Shown here one piece after another: positions 1-11,752 of a stretch of 64,000 nucleotides of DNA. A model generated the notes under the pieces. That model was not told the origin of the DNA and searched no databases. It saw only the letters and a program-made list of their open reading frames with translations. The translations under genes and the position numbers were made by a program. Each line of letters begins with the position of its first letter. The first letter of the stretch is position 1. The DNA is from Filosporella fistucella (lineage: Eukaryota > Ascomycota > Leotiomycetes > Helotiales), in assembly GCA_030077755.1 (NCBI GenBank), contig JAQJZZ010000012.1, positions 682,001 through 746,000 of the forward strand. Reading direction: 5' to 3'.

Positions 1-1944
1 AATTTGGAAGACTCGAATCTTTATCTCTCCATCTTTGAGGTGGCGGTTTGTGTATTTATGAGCTTATACCCCTGGGAGTTCTTGAAGGACAGTCGCAATC
101 TCGGGAGGAGTGCACAACTCGCGTGCAGGGGAAAAGTATCCTTTCAAGAATCGCTAGAACAGAAGTACGGCGTTTACATGTTACAACAGTTTCGAATCCC
201 ATTTTATGAGAAACGTTGGCATCGTCCGAGCGAAAGAAGTCAGAATGAGTGGGATCTCGGAGAATCTCTGCCACTTATCCCACCAGCAGATTGGAACAGA
301 CTTGAGCACAAGAAGACTGATTCCCTCGGTGGTATTGTGGAGGTCCGCAAAGACTTTATTGCACGCTGGCAAAACGAACAAGAAGCCATCGCAAAGGAAG
401 GAAATCAGGATGATCTAGACATCATAGATATATCATCTAAGGATGAAGGAGATGGAGAGTCATCTTCGCCAAGTATGGGTAGCAGCGAGTACGATGAGAC
501 GAGAAGCAACGACAGCGATTATCGGGAGCTTTGTGAAAACGAAACAGACCCAGATCTGTCACGGGTTTTAGATCCGGAAAGACAAGCGCTCGTTGACCGA
601 GTTATGGAACAATTTTGGGTGATCTTCAACCAACAATGGGATTCAAATTTCAGGGCTCACGCGGGAGGTTCAGCATCAAGCACTTCTGGTAGTCCAAACC
701 CTCTTTTGCCATCCCGAGAAGGAGCATCCCCATCAGGCCAGCGGAAACGACAAAGAGGAGAGGGCGACTCTCCAGACGAAGAGAATAACGATGGGAACCC
801 ACGCCCGCCTCGTAAGCGCACGGGACCAAATTCTCCATCCGAAGCTGGGTCAAGATTCGCGTGTCCTTTTCGGAAACATGATTCTCGGATATATACTATA
901 CATACGCATAGAGTTTGTGCACTGTCGCACTGGGAGACTATTGCACGAGTAAAGTACGTGGTCGCGTTGTTCTCCCTACCTCCCGAGAATTGTACACCTA
1001 CAGCATGGAACTTTCAACCGTTATACTGACAAAACCACAGAGAGCATTTGTATCGCTGCCACCGCATCCCAATTCATTGTAAGCGCTGCTGGGTACATTT
1101 CAAGACCCAATCACAGCTGGACGCACATCTTACCGTCCCGGCGTCCGAGATATGCCAACTCACCTCTGGGACATTGCCGGAAGGCATAACATCCGAACAA
1201 GAGCGTAAACTTCGAAGCAGAAAAAAGACAACAAAAGATCAGGACGATGACGACAGATGGAAAGAGATGTTCAGACTCTTGTTCCCCGGCGAAGAAGTCC
1301 CATCACCGTATTTCGAGGCGCCGCAAGATGAACCTCCTTTATCACCGGATACGCAGCATCTCGCGTCATACGAAGCCTATATTCGCCGCGAGCTACCACG
1401 GCTAGTAAGGAGTAATATTGAAGAAGTAGTGCGCCGGGAAATGCAGCCTCTCGAGGCGTCGCTCATTGGCAATCTTGTCGGAATCATTCAAGACTGCCAG
1501 GATCGAGTATTCAGATCTTACCGCGAGACACAGCGATTTGATGTCGAGGAGATGGATATGTTGAGCAGCACTGGAAATGAAAGCGAAGATGTGCGAAGTG
1601 ATGGAGTGACCAGTCGACAAGAACGAGAAGACGAGTTCTTAGACGCTGTGTTCAAAGCGCCACCTTCGCAAAGTCCTGAAGTTGACACGGTCTTTGGAGA
1701 GGAAGCGAGTTCTTTGCCATCACTCACAGAAGATTTGGTGATCTCAGACTCGGGATATGGAAGCGAACAATTGGCTCCGTGCCATTGCGCGGGTCCTTGC
1801 TCCTGCGCAGAGAATCCTGATTTGAAGTTTGCGGGGTCAGCAGATGATGTGTTGGGAGAAAGTAGTGGAGTAGAAATGGACATGCGATGGCAGGAGTGGG
1901 ATATGCCTCCCGCTTGGGACAATGGCATTGACTGGACAAGTTAA
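1..1944 (+). CDS. C2H2-like fungal protein, 5' end outside window
   Basis: Two exons, 1-953 and 1041-1944, joined over an 87-bp GT..AG intron. The join restores the continuous motif VKEHLYRCHRIPIHCKRC, which fixes the splice. The reading frame is open to base 1, so the true start may lie outside; the first in-frame ATG is at 58. The first exon ends in a Cys/His stretch (ACPFRKHD, then CALSHWETIARVK), and the second supplies the remaining Cys and His (C-H-x-C-x2-C, then H). This is the fungal C2H2-type module seen in many uncharacterised Pezizomycotina proteins. Long acidic Ser-rich stretches flank it, and the C-terminus has a small Cys cluster (CHCAGPCSC). A nuclear or DNA-binding role is only inferred from the finger. 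Confidence 0.8.
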
Positions 1945-2735
1945 TTGTAGATTAGGAATTTGTTAAAAGTTGGTGTTGGGAATTCAACACCACCTTGGAT
2001 GGCGTTCAGCAAGTTGAAGATACCCAGATGGTAATTGTATATACAGAAAATCTAGCACCACCATTTTAGGAGCTTCGGTTCCACCGTTGAATACCCAAAA
2101 ACAAGGAAAATAGAAAGAAAAGAAAACATCTCCTTTAAAAATAAATTGCGGCCCAAAAAAATTCCTCAGCCGAAAATGGCAAAACTCTAGCCTCTCAGTT
2201 GAACAGGGAGACCGTAGAAAACCCCCCAGCAAGGATTTTTGAAGTCGGGTGATTTTATCTTAGAGTTGACTTAATCGTCTTGTCAACGAGACCACTACGC
2301 CACATTTGCATGCGGCGATCCTTATGGCCTGGTTAGTCGAGAGCTTATTCAAACATATAGCCCCTTTGCGATGTGAATTTGGTAGGTGTTACCGGGACGT
2401 ACTAAGTTTCTTTTGAGTGAGAGTTGTAGATTTCGAGAAAGTCTCGTAATTGTTGGGTATCCTCTATAACATTCATGATAATATAGTCTATGCGCTCATC
2501 ATACGAGGCACTTAGTGGAATGCAAAAAAGGTATTTGGAGTAGGTCTCTTATTCAGTATCTTCATATTCAGTGGATGTGAGCTTAGCTATCTGCCAAGCA
2601 TGAGCTGTTCACCCATCTAACTCCTAACGCTTGCGCCTGAAATGCACCGTTCTTCTGTCCTCCGCCTACGCTGGTCACTGCGACCGCTCCCACAAATTTC
2701 TACATGAATCATTTACTCAAATCTTCAGGCGCCGC
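1945..2735. other. Intergenic, convergent 3' regions
   Basis: This gap separates the plus-strand C2H2-like gene from the minus-strand AP-1 mu gene. I see no coding frame worth calling. On the minus strand near 2255-2310 there is a tRNA-like A box followed by a degenerate B box, discussed as a possible SINE remnant. Confidence 0.6.
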
Positions 2736-4271
2736 TCAGCTTACGTCTGGCAACCGGACGGCGATATCGCCTGATTGTGTGATGTATCGAACCCATGGGA
2801 GGGAAGGGTATTGGAGCTAAGAAGGATTAGACTAGGAAGAAGAATGCTATGCTGCCTATTGCGGTACATAATAGAGGGGATATTTTGCGAAGAGACTGTA
2901 GACATACCTTTGGTTCGATGATCTTCAAGTACCGTACTTGAATGCCACTTGTTGTGAAGTAAGGGATCTCAAACTTGACGCTGATGGGTCTCTTTGCTCC
3001 CTTTCCTCCAACACCACCCATACTGCCACCAAATCCACCAGTCATACCACCACCATGCTCGTCGTCACCTTTCACACTCGGCAATCCCAATTCTGCTCTC
3101 ATTAAGAACTCCTTATTGCCTCCAAATTGCTTGATCTTCCATACAATTGCACTCTTCTCAGGCGCATAGTGTACAGTCCCAATGTTTGTTCTAAATCTTG
3201 GACTATCTGCGTCCTCGGGAACAGGAACTGTGATCTCAACGTTGTTCGCCGTACTCCTTCGCTTGAATTGTGCTTTTGCCTTCAACATATATTCAATTCT
3301 ACTGCCCGAGTGTGACTCGACGATACACTCCACCCAGATCAGAGGCTTTACTTGTGTGTTCAGTCGGTAGGACATCAATTCGAATTCTCCATCCGGTGGA
3401 ATGAACGAGATGGTCCGGTCGTTCTCGAAGCGCGATAATCGTACACATTGATGAAACTTTACATCCTCCATCTCGATTGCTTTTCCTCTAGTCGCTCTTC
3501 CAGTCGTCTCGAACATGACCTTGTCATTCAAACCTAGGCGAAGCTCTGGCATACCGGATAGATAACATTTCATCTTGATGGCGCCAAGAATTTCTGAGCG
3601 CAGCACGTTTCCATTGGATGAGACCAACAGATTCAGAGACTCGATCACATCCAAAAATACCTCGTTCTTGCGGTATCTAATGCCTTCTGATCGCCAGGAA
3701 ACGGCATTCGTGACTGCGATAGGTGGCCGCGCTTGGACTTCTAGCTTGTGTGATTCTTGTGTGATGTATTCTTGTAAGATCTTGGATTCGGTGGTCTGTG
3801 GATGACCAAAGTCCATCATTTCGTCTAAAAGTTCATAGATGATGACAAAGTTGTCCCGTATCGATTCTTCCTCCAGTTCTTTGAAATACTCGGTGAAGAC
3901 TTCGACAACTTTATGGAGGAATAGGAGGATCTCGGCGGCATTTGTATTCCGTTTCGTGAGAGCGAGGAGGTACAGATTGTTGTGTCGAATGTAAAGATAC
4001 TAAAACGGCATTAAAACGGCGGCAACTGAAAGTAAAGCAAGTAGCATACGTTGATACCCTCATCTGAGAAACATGGTGGCACTGAGGAGCTTTCCTCTTC
4101 TGCTTCGCTCAAAAGAATTGGAAATTTCTCCACAGCTGACATAGGTATATCTCCTCTGTAATTTCGAGCCAAAAGGGTCTGCGGAGTAATATCAGCATTG
4201 CGAAGACGCCTGAAGTGTTACGGGAGCGGTACCTTTCCTTTAAGGTCGAGGAAGAATAACGCAGATGCCAT
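2736..4271 (-). CDS. apm1: AP-1 clathrin adaptor complex subunit mu
   Basis: Four exons: 4271-4233, 4178-4050, 3999-2908 and 2816-2736, giving 446 residues, the normal length for an AP mu1 chain. The protein begins MASALFFLDLKGKTLLARNY, the mu longin domain. It continues with the mu homology domain from about residue 170 (SWRSEGIRYRKNEVFLDVIE) and ends with RYITQSGDIAVRLPDVS. Mu1 binds tyrosine-based sorting signals and works in clathrin-coated vesicle traffic between the trans-Golgi network and endosomes. The Gly-rich insert near residue 370 (GGGMTGGFGGSMGG) is a loop expansion inside the C-terminal domain. The first exon encodes only 13 residues. All four exons join in frame with GT..AG borders. 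Confidence 0.95.
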
Positions 4272-4508
4272 GATGAGGTATTTAGGAAGAGATTTGGTGG
4301 AATTCGAGAGCCAGAAAGGCAAGTAATGTCTTTTCAGTACAGTTGTAACATTCGTAAAGGTTGGGAATTGGAATCGCAAGTGAGAACGGATGTCGTCTTG
4401 ACCCCACGTTGCCCGTATTTCTCATGAGCTTCAATCGCGGTGGCCTTGCCTCGCTTGGGCTAAGCTTTGGACTACCCCAATACGGACTAGCACCATAAAA
4501 TGCCAATA

Positions 4509-4880
4509 TCAGAAAAGTTCGCCTCTTGAATTTTTCTCTTTCTTCTTCAACGCGCCCTCTAGACAGTGCAGCTCAACATATAAAGCTTGACCGGCCTGGC
4601 TTTCTGCCAGTGCCAATTTTGCCTTCCTATTGATGAAGTTAGCGATTTCGTGGCGCGGAGACCGATACCAAAGGTACCATAAGAGCTGGCCGAGCAGTGC
4701 TTGAAATACAGCAACTGATTGCTTGGGCGGCGTCAGAGGGACCATACAACTGGGGGAGAAGAATTGATTCATGTATAACATGGCAGGTTGCTTGAGCAAC
4801 GTCTCGTTCTTTCCATCGTCTCGTGGGGTGCTAGAATATTTTTCCAGCTGCTTCATACCTAAAACTTCGGCATGCATCAA
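4509..4880 (-). CDS. Possible small protein, not recognised
   Basis: An open frame of 123 codons reads in the same direction as AP-1 mu and ends about 240 bp upstream of it. The last 75 residues look protein-like (amphipathic, aromatic-rich, Lys-rich tail KKKEKN), while the first 45 are less convincing and could hide an upstream exon. I do not recognise a family. It may be a chance frame; codon statistics or RNA data would decide. Confidence 0.3.
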   Translation of the reverse strand: MMHAEVLGMKQLEKYSSTPRDDGKNETLLKQPAMLYMNQFFSPSCMVPLTPPKQSVAVFQALLGQLLWYLWYRSPRHEIANFINRKAKLALAESQAGQALYVELHCLEGALKKKEKNSRGELF

Positions 4881-5540
4881 AAGGTCTTGTCACTTGGTAA
4901 GCAGGACTACGAGTTTGAACTTGAGGTCTACAAGTTCGCAACAATCTAATCGTTGCCTTATCTTTCTTTGCCCTCTCAACAGTGGCCGCTACCCTGTGCA
5001 CGCGCCCTCTATGTTGAGAATCTGGAGTACATGGTAGGTATACAATTTTGGCCAACGTAAATGACACCCCAAGATGTCGGATTTCCGATAAACCCACGTG
5101 ACAGTACATTTCCGGGAATTTAGCCTCTGATTGCCGTGGCATAGTGGCATGTGATCATCAGAATTGAAGCCTACCATCATCGCCGTATCCAAGTCTACTT
5201 ACAGAACCATGTGACAATACGACGACAAGACAAAAGCTCAGGGCAAGACGGTATTTTCTATAGAAATTTATTTTTCTTCCATAATAGATCTTTTTCTTGT
5301 ATTTTTGTACAACAAATCCATATGATACAGCACGGCGAGTTGCATTGAAACTCACCTCGACCTCCTGCTGTTGACCGCCGGCTGGATCCCAGGACCAAAC
5401 CGAACCACTTTTGCCCCCATCAATTCCCACAAATGCTGTTCGATCAGACTACAGCTTCGATACCAGCTTTTACCAGACATTAGTACACCTTTTCGTCAAT
5501 TTAAAGCGCATCGCTCCTCTCGTCGGCGTTTGCGACGACT
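4881..5540. other. Intergenic, promoter of the Opi1-like gene
   Basis: The stretch ends at the start of the Opi1-like gene. Several frames cross it on both strands, but none shows a domain or a persuasive splice pattern. An AT-rich block lies near 5255-5325. Confidence 0.5.
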
Positions 5541-7268
5541 ATGGAGCAGGATCACATGCTCCGAGACGAGCCTCCATCCTATTCACAATCTCACGACCCT
5601 CAATCTTTGAATTTTCCCTCTGTACCCACCGCAGATTTGCCGACTATACACCATGAGCGTACATTACCGCCCTTACCGACAGTTCCAACAGAGCAAAGAT
5701 TTCGACCAGAAGAACATCCGTTCGTGTGGCCATCTTCAAATCCCCTAACGGCATATTACCAACCAGGTCCTTCGCAATTATCACCGAAGACCAGTTCACA
5801 TGAATCGCCATCAACTATGGATATAGATACTCCGGATAGTAGAGGAAGAAGAGGTGGAAGTGTGTTGTCCATTGATGATCCGGACGTTCGACTTGCGGCT
5901 GAAGCGCTGGGGGATCTGCGAGCTGGTAAGTATTCACGGCTGTTCCAACACTGTATACACATGCTAATATGACTAGACTTCGTAGGGTCTCCTCAACAAC
6001 AGCCCAGGTCGTTGCCTTCGATTTCCCCCCGAAATAGCGAACATAATGGAGGGGCACAGCAACCTGAACCCCTCCTTTCTCTTCTCACAACGTCCCATCC
6101 CCTGGTTGGAACTGCGATAGGTGGTTCGTTATCTGCCTATTCAGCCTCCAAAAATTATAGCCCGAGATTCAAGTCTAGCGCAGAATATGTGGAGAGGAGG
6201 TTCACACCAGTCGTCAACACTGTAGGGTCTGTAGGACGTATTACAGGTGTGGAAGGAGGAGTACGATGGTTTCTAGGCGGTCGCAGACCAAGTCACCACC
6301 CACCATCCGATCTGGAATCTGGCGAAGGATCCAACAAGCGGCGAAAGGTTGTCTCCGAAGATACAGATATGGATCGCAATATCGCCCAAGATCCCTATCC
6401 AGTTCACAGACAAGAGCTTCAGCACCGCCAGCGCAGACCAAGTCAATCATCGACTGTAGAAAGCTTGCCGGCCTACGATGAACACCGTAGCCCAAACTAT
6501 GAAGCAACGCAACAGGCTCTAATACCAACTCAATCTGATAACGAGGTTGCTAGCCCAGGAAGCTCATGGCAATCACGCCTTGTGCTTTCAACCTCTGGTC
6601 TAAGTGTCGCTATGAGTGAAGAATCTTTGCGTAGGCTTAAATACTGTCTCGGGTGGTTGAGATGGGCAAATGAGCACATCGGAAAAGTAATACTGGCTCT
6701 AAAAAGTGTGCTAGAGGAATACGACCATGGCGCACAAGGTTCTTCAACAGGCGCGATAGAGAACTCTGAGAAAGGGCAGCAACTGATCGTCAGAAGCGAG
6801 GCAGAACGCACAGCTCTGAACGCAAAAATCGTGGAACTGAAGAAAGACGTGTTGAAAACGCTTAAAGAGGTTGTCGATATCGTTTCTAAGTATGCTGGTG
6901 GCGCCTTGCCAGAAAATGCACGTGTGCTTGTGAGAAGACACTTGACGAGTCTGCCTCAGCGTTTCCGTCTTGCAAGTACAAGGAACGCAGAAAGCTCGAG
7001 AAACGGCGAGGATGCCGAGGTTACTGAGGGTGCAAATCGGGTTTTGGTCCTCGCAAAAGAAGGCCTAGACATGATGGCTCAAGTATCTGGGGTATTAGAT
7101 GGCACAATTGTGAGTGCAGAGGAGTGGTGCGAGCGTTTGGGAAGATCTAAAAGGGGAGAACCGGAAACTGAACCCCAACCATCAAGTGTGGAGAGTTCAA
7201 CGGAGAAACCACCGATGACTTTATCAAATGGTTACAGTGCTCCCGTTCCAGATTCCAAAACTTCATAG
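5541..7268 (+). CDS. opi1: Opi1-family transcriptional repressor
   Basis: Two exons, 5541-5925 and 5986-7268, encode 555 residues. The splice joins ALGDLRAG to SPQQQPRSLPSISP with a split Gly codon. Family marks are the block IDDPDVRLAAEALGDLRAG (about 112-129) and the downstream segment HPLVGTAIGGSLSAYSASKN followed by FKSSAEYVERRFTPVVNTVG, as in fungal Opi1 proteins. A basic stretch (NKRRKVV) may be a nuclear signal, and a helical region follows with SEESLRRLKYCLGWLRWANEHIGK. In yeast, Opi1 binds phosphatidic acid at the ER and represses inositol/choline-responsive phospholipid genes in the nucleus; the same role here is inferred. The N-terminus is Pro/Ser-rich and disordered. Confidence 0.88.
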
Positions 7269-7961
7269 ATACCTCTATTACGATTACTTGTATTCTCATT
7301 TGTCGATTGTCTTAAAATTACTTGGCCGTATGTTGGAGTTCTGGTTGGCGGGCGAGGTGAGGATTGACGGAGTATCTGGATTTTTGGTTTCGCTTATTGG
7401 GTTTGTTAAAAAGGGTGTGGATGCCTGACAGAAGTTCGTCTGATTTTGTTATATACCACGTTTCTAGTATTGTTATATGAAGGAATGATAGGTATGCATT
7501 GGGAATATATATATTTTACTTCAAGATCTCTACATCTGTTTTGCCTGACGGGTCGACTTCAATAGTTGGGAAGCCAATGAACCTAATTGACAACCCATAC
7601 ATGGAGTTTTAGGAGGACCGCATCGTTACAGGCGTGCGTAATCAAACCTCTTTCTAACCAGCAGAATCCGAAACGAATAACCTAGCCTACTATCCTGACC
7701 AGCATATCAGGAACTTCTCCATTTCCGATAGTAAGTCTGCAGGTCCAGTTGAAAGAACTTTCAAATCGCTGTAAGAGCCTCGCGTCCATGAGATACATCC
7801 ACCACATTCGACTCCAGCTTTTCTCCTTCAAAGCAAAACATTTCTCAACCTCTCTCACCACCATTTTGTACACCTTTTCGGGGCGATGCCTCTTCCAACC
7901 TTCCATCTCTACAGTCGATCTCAAATCTCGAGTCCAGCATCAGATACATACGATATTCACC
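7269..7961. other. Intergenic
   Basis: This holds the 3' flank of the Opi1-like gene and the 5' flank of the next plus-strand gene. Frames exist on both strands at 7680-7925, but no conserved motif is visible. Confidence 0.5.
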
Positions 7962-9129
7962 ATGCATCCCAAATACACCCGGGGGGGCTTTCACTCCCAC
8001 GTTCCGCGATATCGCTTCTCTTCTTGCTCGATGGGTGCTGCCTTGCGTCTTTGCGGTTCACTTTATCCTGACAAGTACTATTGTTATCTTCTATACACTA
8101 TCACATCATCGTATTTTGTCTAGAGAATTTGTCATCTCCGTTACGGTCATTTTTGTCTTGATTATCGTGCTGGAACTTATATCACAAATGTTCATTTGGT
8201 GGGCAGCTGTGAAGGAGAGGAAGAAGAGGCAGGCGGATGCTGAGAGAGGAGAGGGAGGGGAGATTGCGCGGCCAGCACCGACACCTGTAAATCCACGAAG
8301 CAATCGTACTAATCCGCCAGACAGGACTGGTGATCTTCGTCCTGATAACGGCCCTACAATTTCAAGGAATGCTTTGAGCGATACATCGCTTCAAGCTAGC
8401 CAGCAAAGAGGCAGTGGTGGATATTGGCCGCCGCCCGGGGAGGGTGGACATATGCAGCAGTACAACTTGAAGTCCACAACGGGTGTACTTTCTATCCAAA
8501 TTTCCTTTCTGCCTCAAAGCCCGGCTTCTAGGAGTCAGGACATTCATCAGGCAGCGTCTAACCCTGCCCGTGCTAAGCTGTGGAATACGAAAAATGCTTC
8601 TGTTGCTGCGAAAGCATCAGCGAAACAGGATAACAGGGGCTCCCCTACTCCCACCATCAGTTACGAGTCGTCTAAATCGAACGAGGTCAGAGACGTTACT
8701 TCACAACCTTCGTACCCTGTTCCGGAATGCCGCTGTAATGGCGAAAGTGATGATGATTTGGGCCTACCATCCACTACCAGGTCAGAAACTAGAAAGAGAT
8801 CTGATGTGGGGGAAATGAATCGCATTCAACCAGTCCTAGCTAAGGAGAATGAATCATCTGCTACAAAGCAAGACGCTCAAAGAACGGTGCAAAGTTCAAG
8901 ACTTCGACATACAAGTTGTACCAATATCAAACCCAACACTACCAAACAAAAGGAACACAATAACAGTATACATCGAAATTTCAATACCGCTCCCACGAGC
9001 ACGATCTCCCCAATCATTCCTACCTCACGTAACACGTCAACACAGCCGTGGCAGACCAAGAAAAAGAACAATCTCAAGCACTCGTCACCTGATATCCCTC
9101 ATCAAGAAGTACACAAAGCATGTTATTAA
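7962..9129 (+). CDS. Hypothetical membrane protein with a disturbed frame
   Basis: The main frame (stop 9127-9129) has no ATG near its beginning and opens within GAFTPTFRDIASLLARWVLP. The nearest ATG, at 7962 (MHPKYTRG), is in another frame. The two join if one G is lost from, or two are added to, the run of seven G at 7981-7987. Two hydrophobic helices follow (VLPCVFAVHFILTSTIVIFY and FVISVTVIFVLIIVLELIS), then a basic segment (KERKKRQ) and a long polar tail. Past the TAA at 9127 the same frame stays open to a TAG at 9469 with protein-like content (for example KQKKIAVIPSSIISADPLPP). The real gene may run that far through an intron over the TAA. No family recognised. Confidence 0.5.
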
Positions 9130-9469
9130 CAGCAGAGTCTATTAAGAGTTCTAAGGTACTCTAATATTGAAACTACTGTTGCAGCACGAGCAGCGACATT
9201 ACGCTGCAGCCAGGATAGATATCGGCCAACTCTTCCTTCCTCTTCATCCGAAGGTCCAGCGCTTTTCACTGAGAAACAGAAGAAGATAGCTGTGATTCCC
9301 AGCAGTATCATTTCAGCAGATCCCTTACCACCAATGGAAGAAAGGAAGGGTGTTGGACGATCGAAGCTGGTTGAGAGCGCTATTCCTGAACCATTGGATG
9401 TTAAGAAAGAGGGTGGACCTGGCCGAAGAACGATTTACTCGAAAATCCAGCAGCACGTGTCAAGTGCTT

Positions 9470-10050
9470 AGAGCTCGAAAGAAGAGAGAGAGATCAAGGC
9501 GCATGGATATGAATTATAGGGATGGAGTATGAGAATATGAATTTTTGGGGGTTGGCTGAACTGCTGCAAAAGGATTTTTGGGTAACGGATCTCCATTAAC
9601 GGAGTAAGCGACTTTTGTGTTATTAGGATATTTTAACCGTCATCATCTAATTGTGAGACCTTCCTCCGCCATTATCTGCATTGTTTCGTAGTATTTTTCA
9701 TTACTCAAAGTAGGATAGATAAGAGGTAAGCGGCAGGGAGATTACCCAAAGGTACCTTCAATGTCAGAATAGAGGAGCCCCTGAAATGTCGATATTTCCC
9801 CTGTCGTGTGGGTACCATTTATTGAAACAAAACCAATGTCAACAAAGCTTTTCATTCAAACGAGTGCCTATATCCTTCCAAATCTCAAGAAATTCCAGAT
9901 CGGAGACATATTGCGTATTGAACACAATCCTCCCTCCATGAGTACCGCAATTTTTCTCCACGATGCCTATCCCGTCAAGCTCACTATCACTCACCACCGC
10001 GAATCAAAGTCTCTTGCCAGCTAAATGGACAGAAGGAATTCAAACACAGT
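9470..10050. other. Intergenic
   Basis: A 72-codon plus-strand frame at 9806-10024 has no signal peptide or motif and is not called. Nothing else is evident. Confidence 0.4.
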
Positions 10051-10052
10051 GA

Positions 10053-10411
10053 GGAGTAGGTCCCGCACAACCTCCATTACAATGATCCTACAATCTAAGG
10101 CTCTGAGAGTCCATGGGACAATAGTACATTCCATTGGCGTCAAGATTCGTATAACCTACAACAAGTTATTCTCTTTCCAGATACTCTGAGATAAAAGCAG
10201 GGAGAAAAGAAAATGAGAAAAGTAAGAAGCGAACGGGATCACCATTGTTATTCATCAAAAACCATCCACAAAACGAATATATAGAAGCACATTACTGTTG
10301 AGCTGCTGCTGAATCACGGGCCTCGAGGTTCGAAGTGGGTGCGTTTGGAGTAGGAGTAGCGAGGATGGAGGAAGTGAGGACGAGGCTGAGTGGGAGGATT
10401 GAGGATTGCAT
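10053..10411 (-). pseudogene. Probable decayed small secreted cysteine-rich protein
   Basis: An intact first exon (10411 down to about 10297) encodes a signal peptide (MQSSILPLSLVLTSSILA) followed by a short Pro/Thr/Ala-rich stretch and then LEARDSAAAQ, ending at a GTAATG donor-like site; without splicing it stops after 39 codons. About 130 bp further on the same strand lies GYTNLDANGMYYCPMDSQS, then a TAG, then DHCNGGCAGPTPHCV and a stop. This resembles the Cys tail of fungal small secreted proteins. The exon phases do not fit any acceptor I can find, and the TAG sits where a codon such as CAG would be expected. A short intact 39-residue secreted peptide is the alternative. Confidence 0.4.
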
Positions 10412-11752
10412 TTGAGCGAAGAGTGAGATATTCTTTTTAGTGGAGTTGAATCGAGAAATTGGCTTTGGCACTTGAGAAAATATGGATTGAGGAGTATCGT
10501 ATAAGTGGACTTGAATGGAATATATACTCTCAACTTCATCTACCCTCGATATATCGTTGCTGAAGTGTGCACACAGAAGTTCCCACATCTAATTTCTTCA
10601 CCGCCTCTACTCTGATAGAAGAAGGAGGCTTTGTATCCTATTCAGAATCTCATAAGCTGATAGATTCATGAAGTACACGTAGGATAGAATATTCACCGCT
10701 CTTCAATCAGAAAATCAAACCAGCTTGCACTTGGAAAGACGAGTTGAAGTACCAGGTCAATCAAACGGGGTAAGCTGACTCTCTCAGGAGTAAAAACTCT
10801 ATTCCGGGGTAACAACTGAGGCTCAGAGCACAAGAAAACATGAATGCATCTACAAGGCGAATTTTGGAAAATTTCAATATCGCACACAAATGACTGGAAA
10901 CAAGGCATACAACAGCCCACGTCCTAAATACAGCTGAATCTCATCGCGCTATATCTAACAGCTTGAAGACGTTGTCCTTTCCCCAAGCCACTCGTACAAC
11001 GGCCTCCCTCACCTTGTACAACAGAAGCAGAGAAGGTATCACGAACCCCTTGTTCCATACCCACTACCCCAGTCAAACAATGGAATGCCACCCCTTGCCA
11101 TCTCGTTGTACTCTGTAAGAAAGGAGACGTACTTAGAAAACATGCGAAGAGATGGGAGTAAGCTCGTACGATATTGGTAAGATTTGGCTGCGGGTACGAG
11201 GAGCGGAACAGGAATGTCGAAGGGGGATCTTGAAACTGAGGACAACGTGCTAACAAAATACGAGAACAGGTAGCACAATCGAGAAATTGGGTGAGGGACT
11301 AAAGCAACCTAGAGCAAGAAATCACGAGTTAAGACTACCAAAGTCCATTACCTAGACCATTCAGTCCCCCCCCGATATCACATTTGCATCGTTTCTTTAA
11401 GGCCAAAAGCCAGATAAAGAGAGAAAGTTGGAGATAGAAATCCGTAATTGTATATCAATCCCAATGCCATCGAGGTGCTTAGGAACACTTAACAAGTTAT
11501 GCAAGGACGCATAGAAAGTCTAATCATCATCTCATGCCCCACTGACCCTGAGCTCCTTTCCCCTCATATGTATGCACTTCTTCCTTTCCATATCTCAAGC
11601 ATCTCAATCGTGTGACAACGCATTTTACCACCTTAAGCGCCAGAGTGATGGGTCCTTCCGTTTGTCATAGCATACAAACCCCATTCTCTCGCAAAGTTTA
11701 ATAAAACAAGCAAGCAATGCTAGCCACCAACCTTTACTCCTAGAAATGTCCT
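10412..11752. other. Intergenic, 1.3 kb
   Basis: Frames of 75-110 codons occur on the minus strand at 10690-11280. They lack motifs and splice logic, and I do not call them. The right end is the 3' flank of the deubiquitinase gene. Confidence 0.5.

Noticed and set aside
1518..1928. Minus-strand open frame of 136 codons
   Set aside because: It is antisense to the second exon of the C2H2-like gene and shows no domain.
10693..11278. Several minus-strand frames of 75-110 codons
   Set aside because: They have low-complexity, Ser/Phe-rich content with no motif and no link by splicing.
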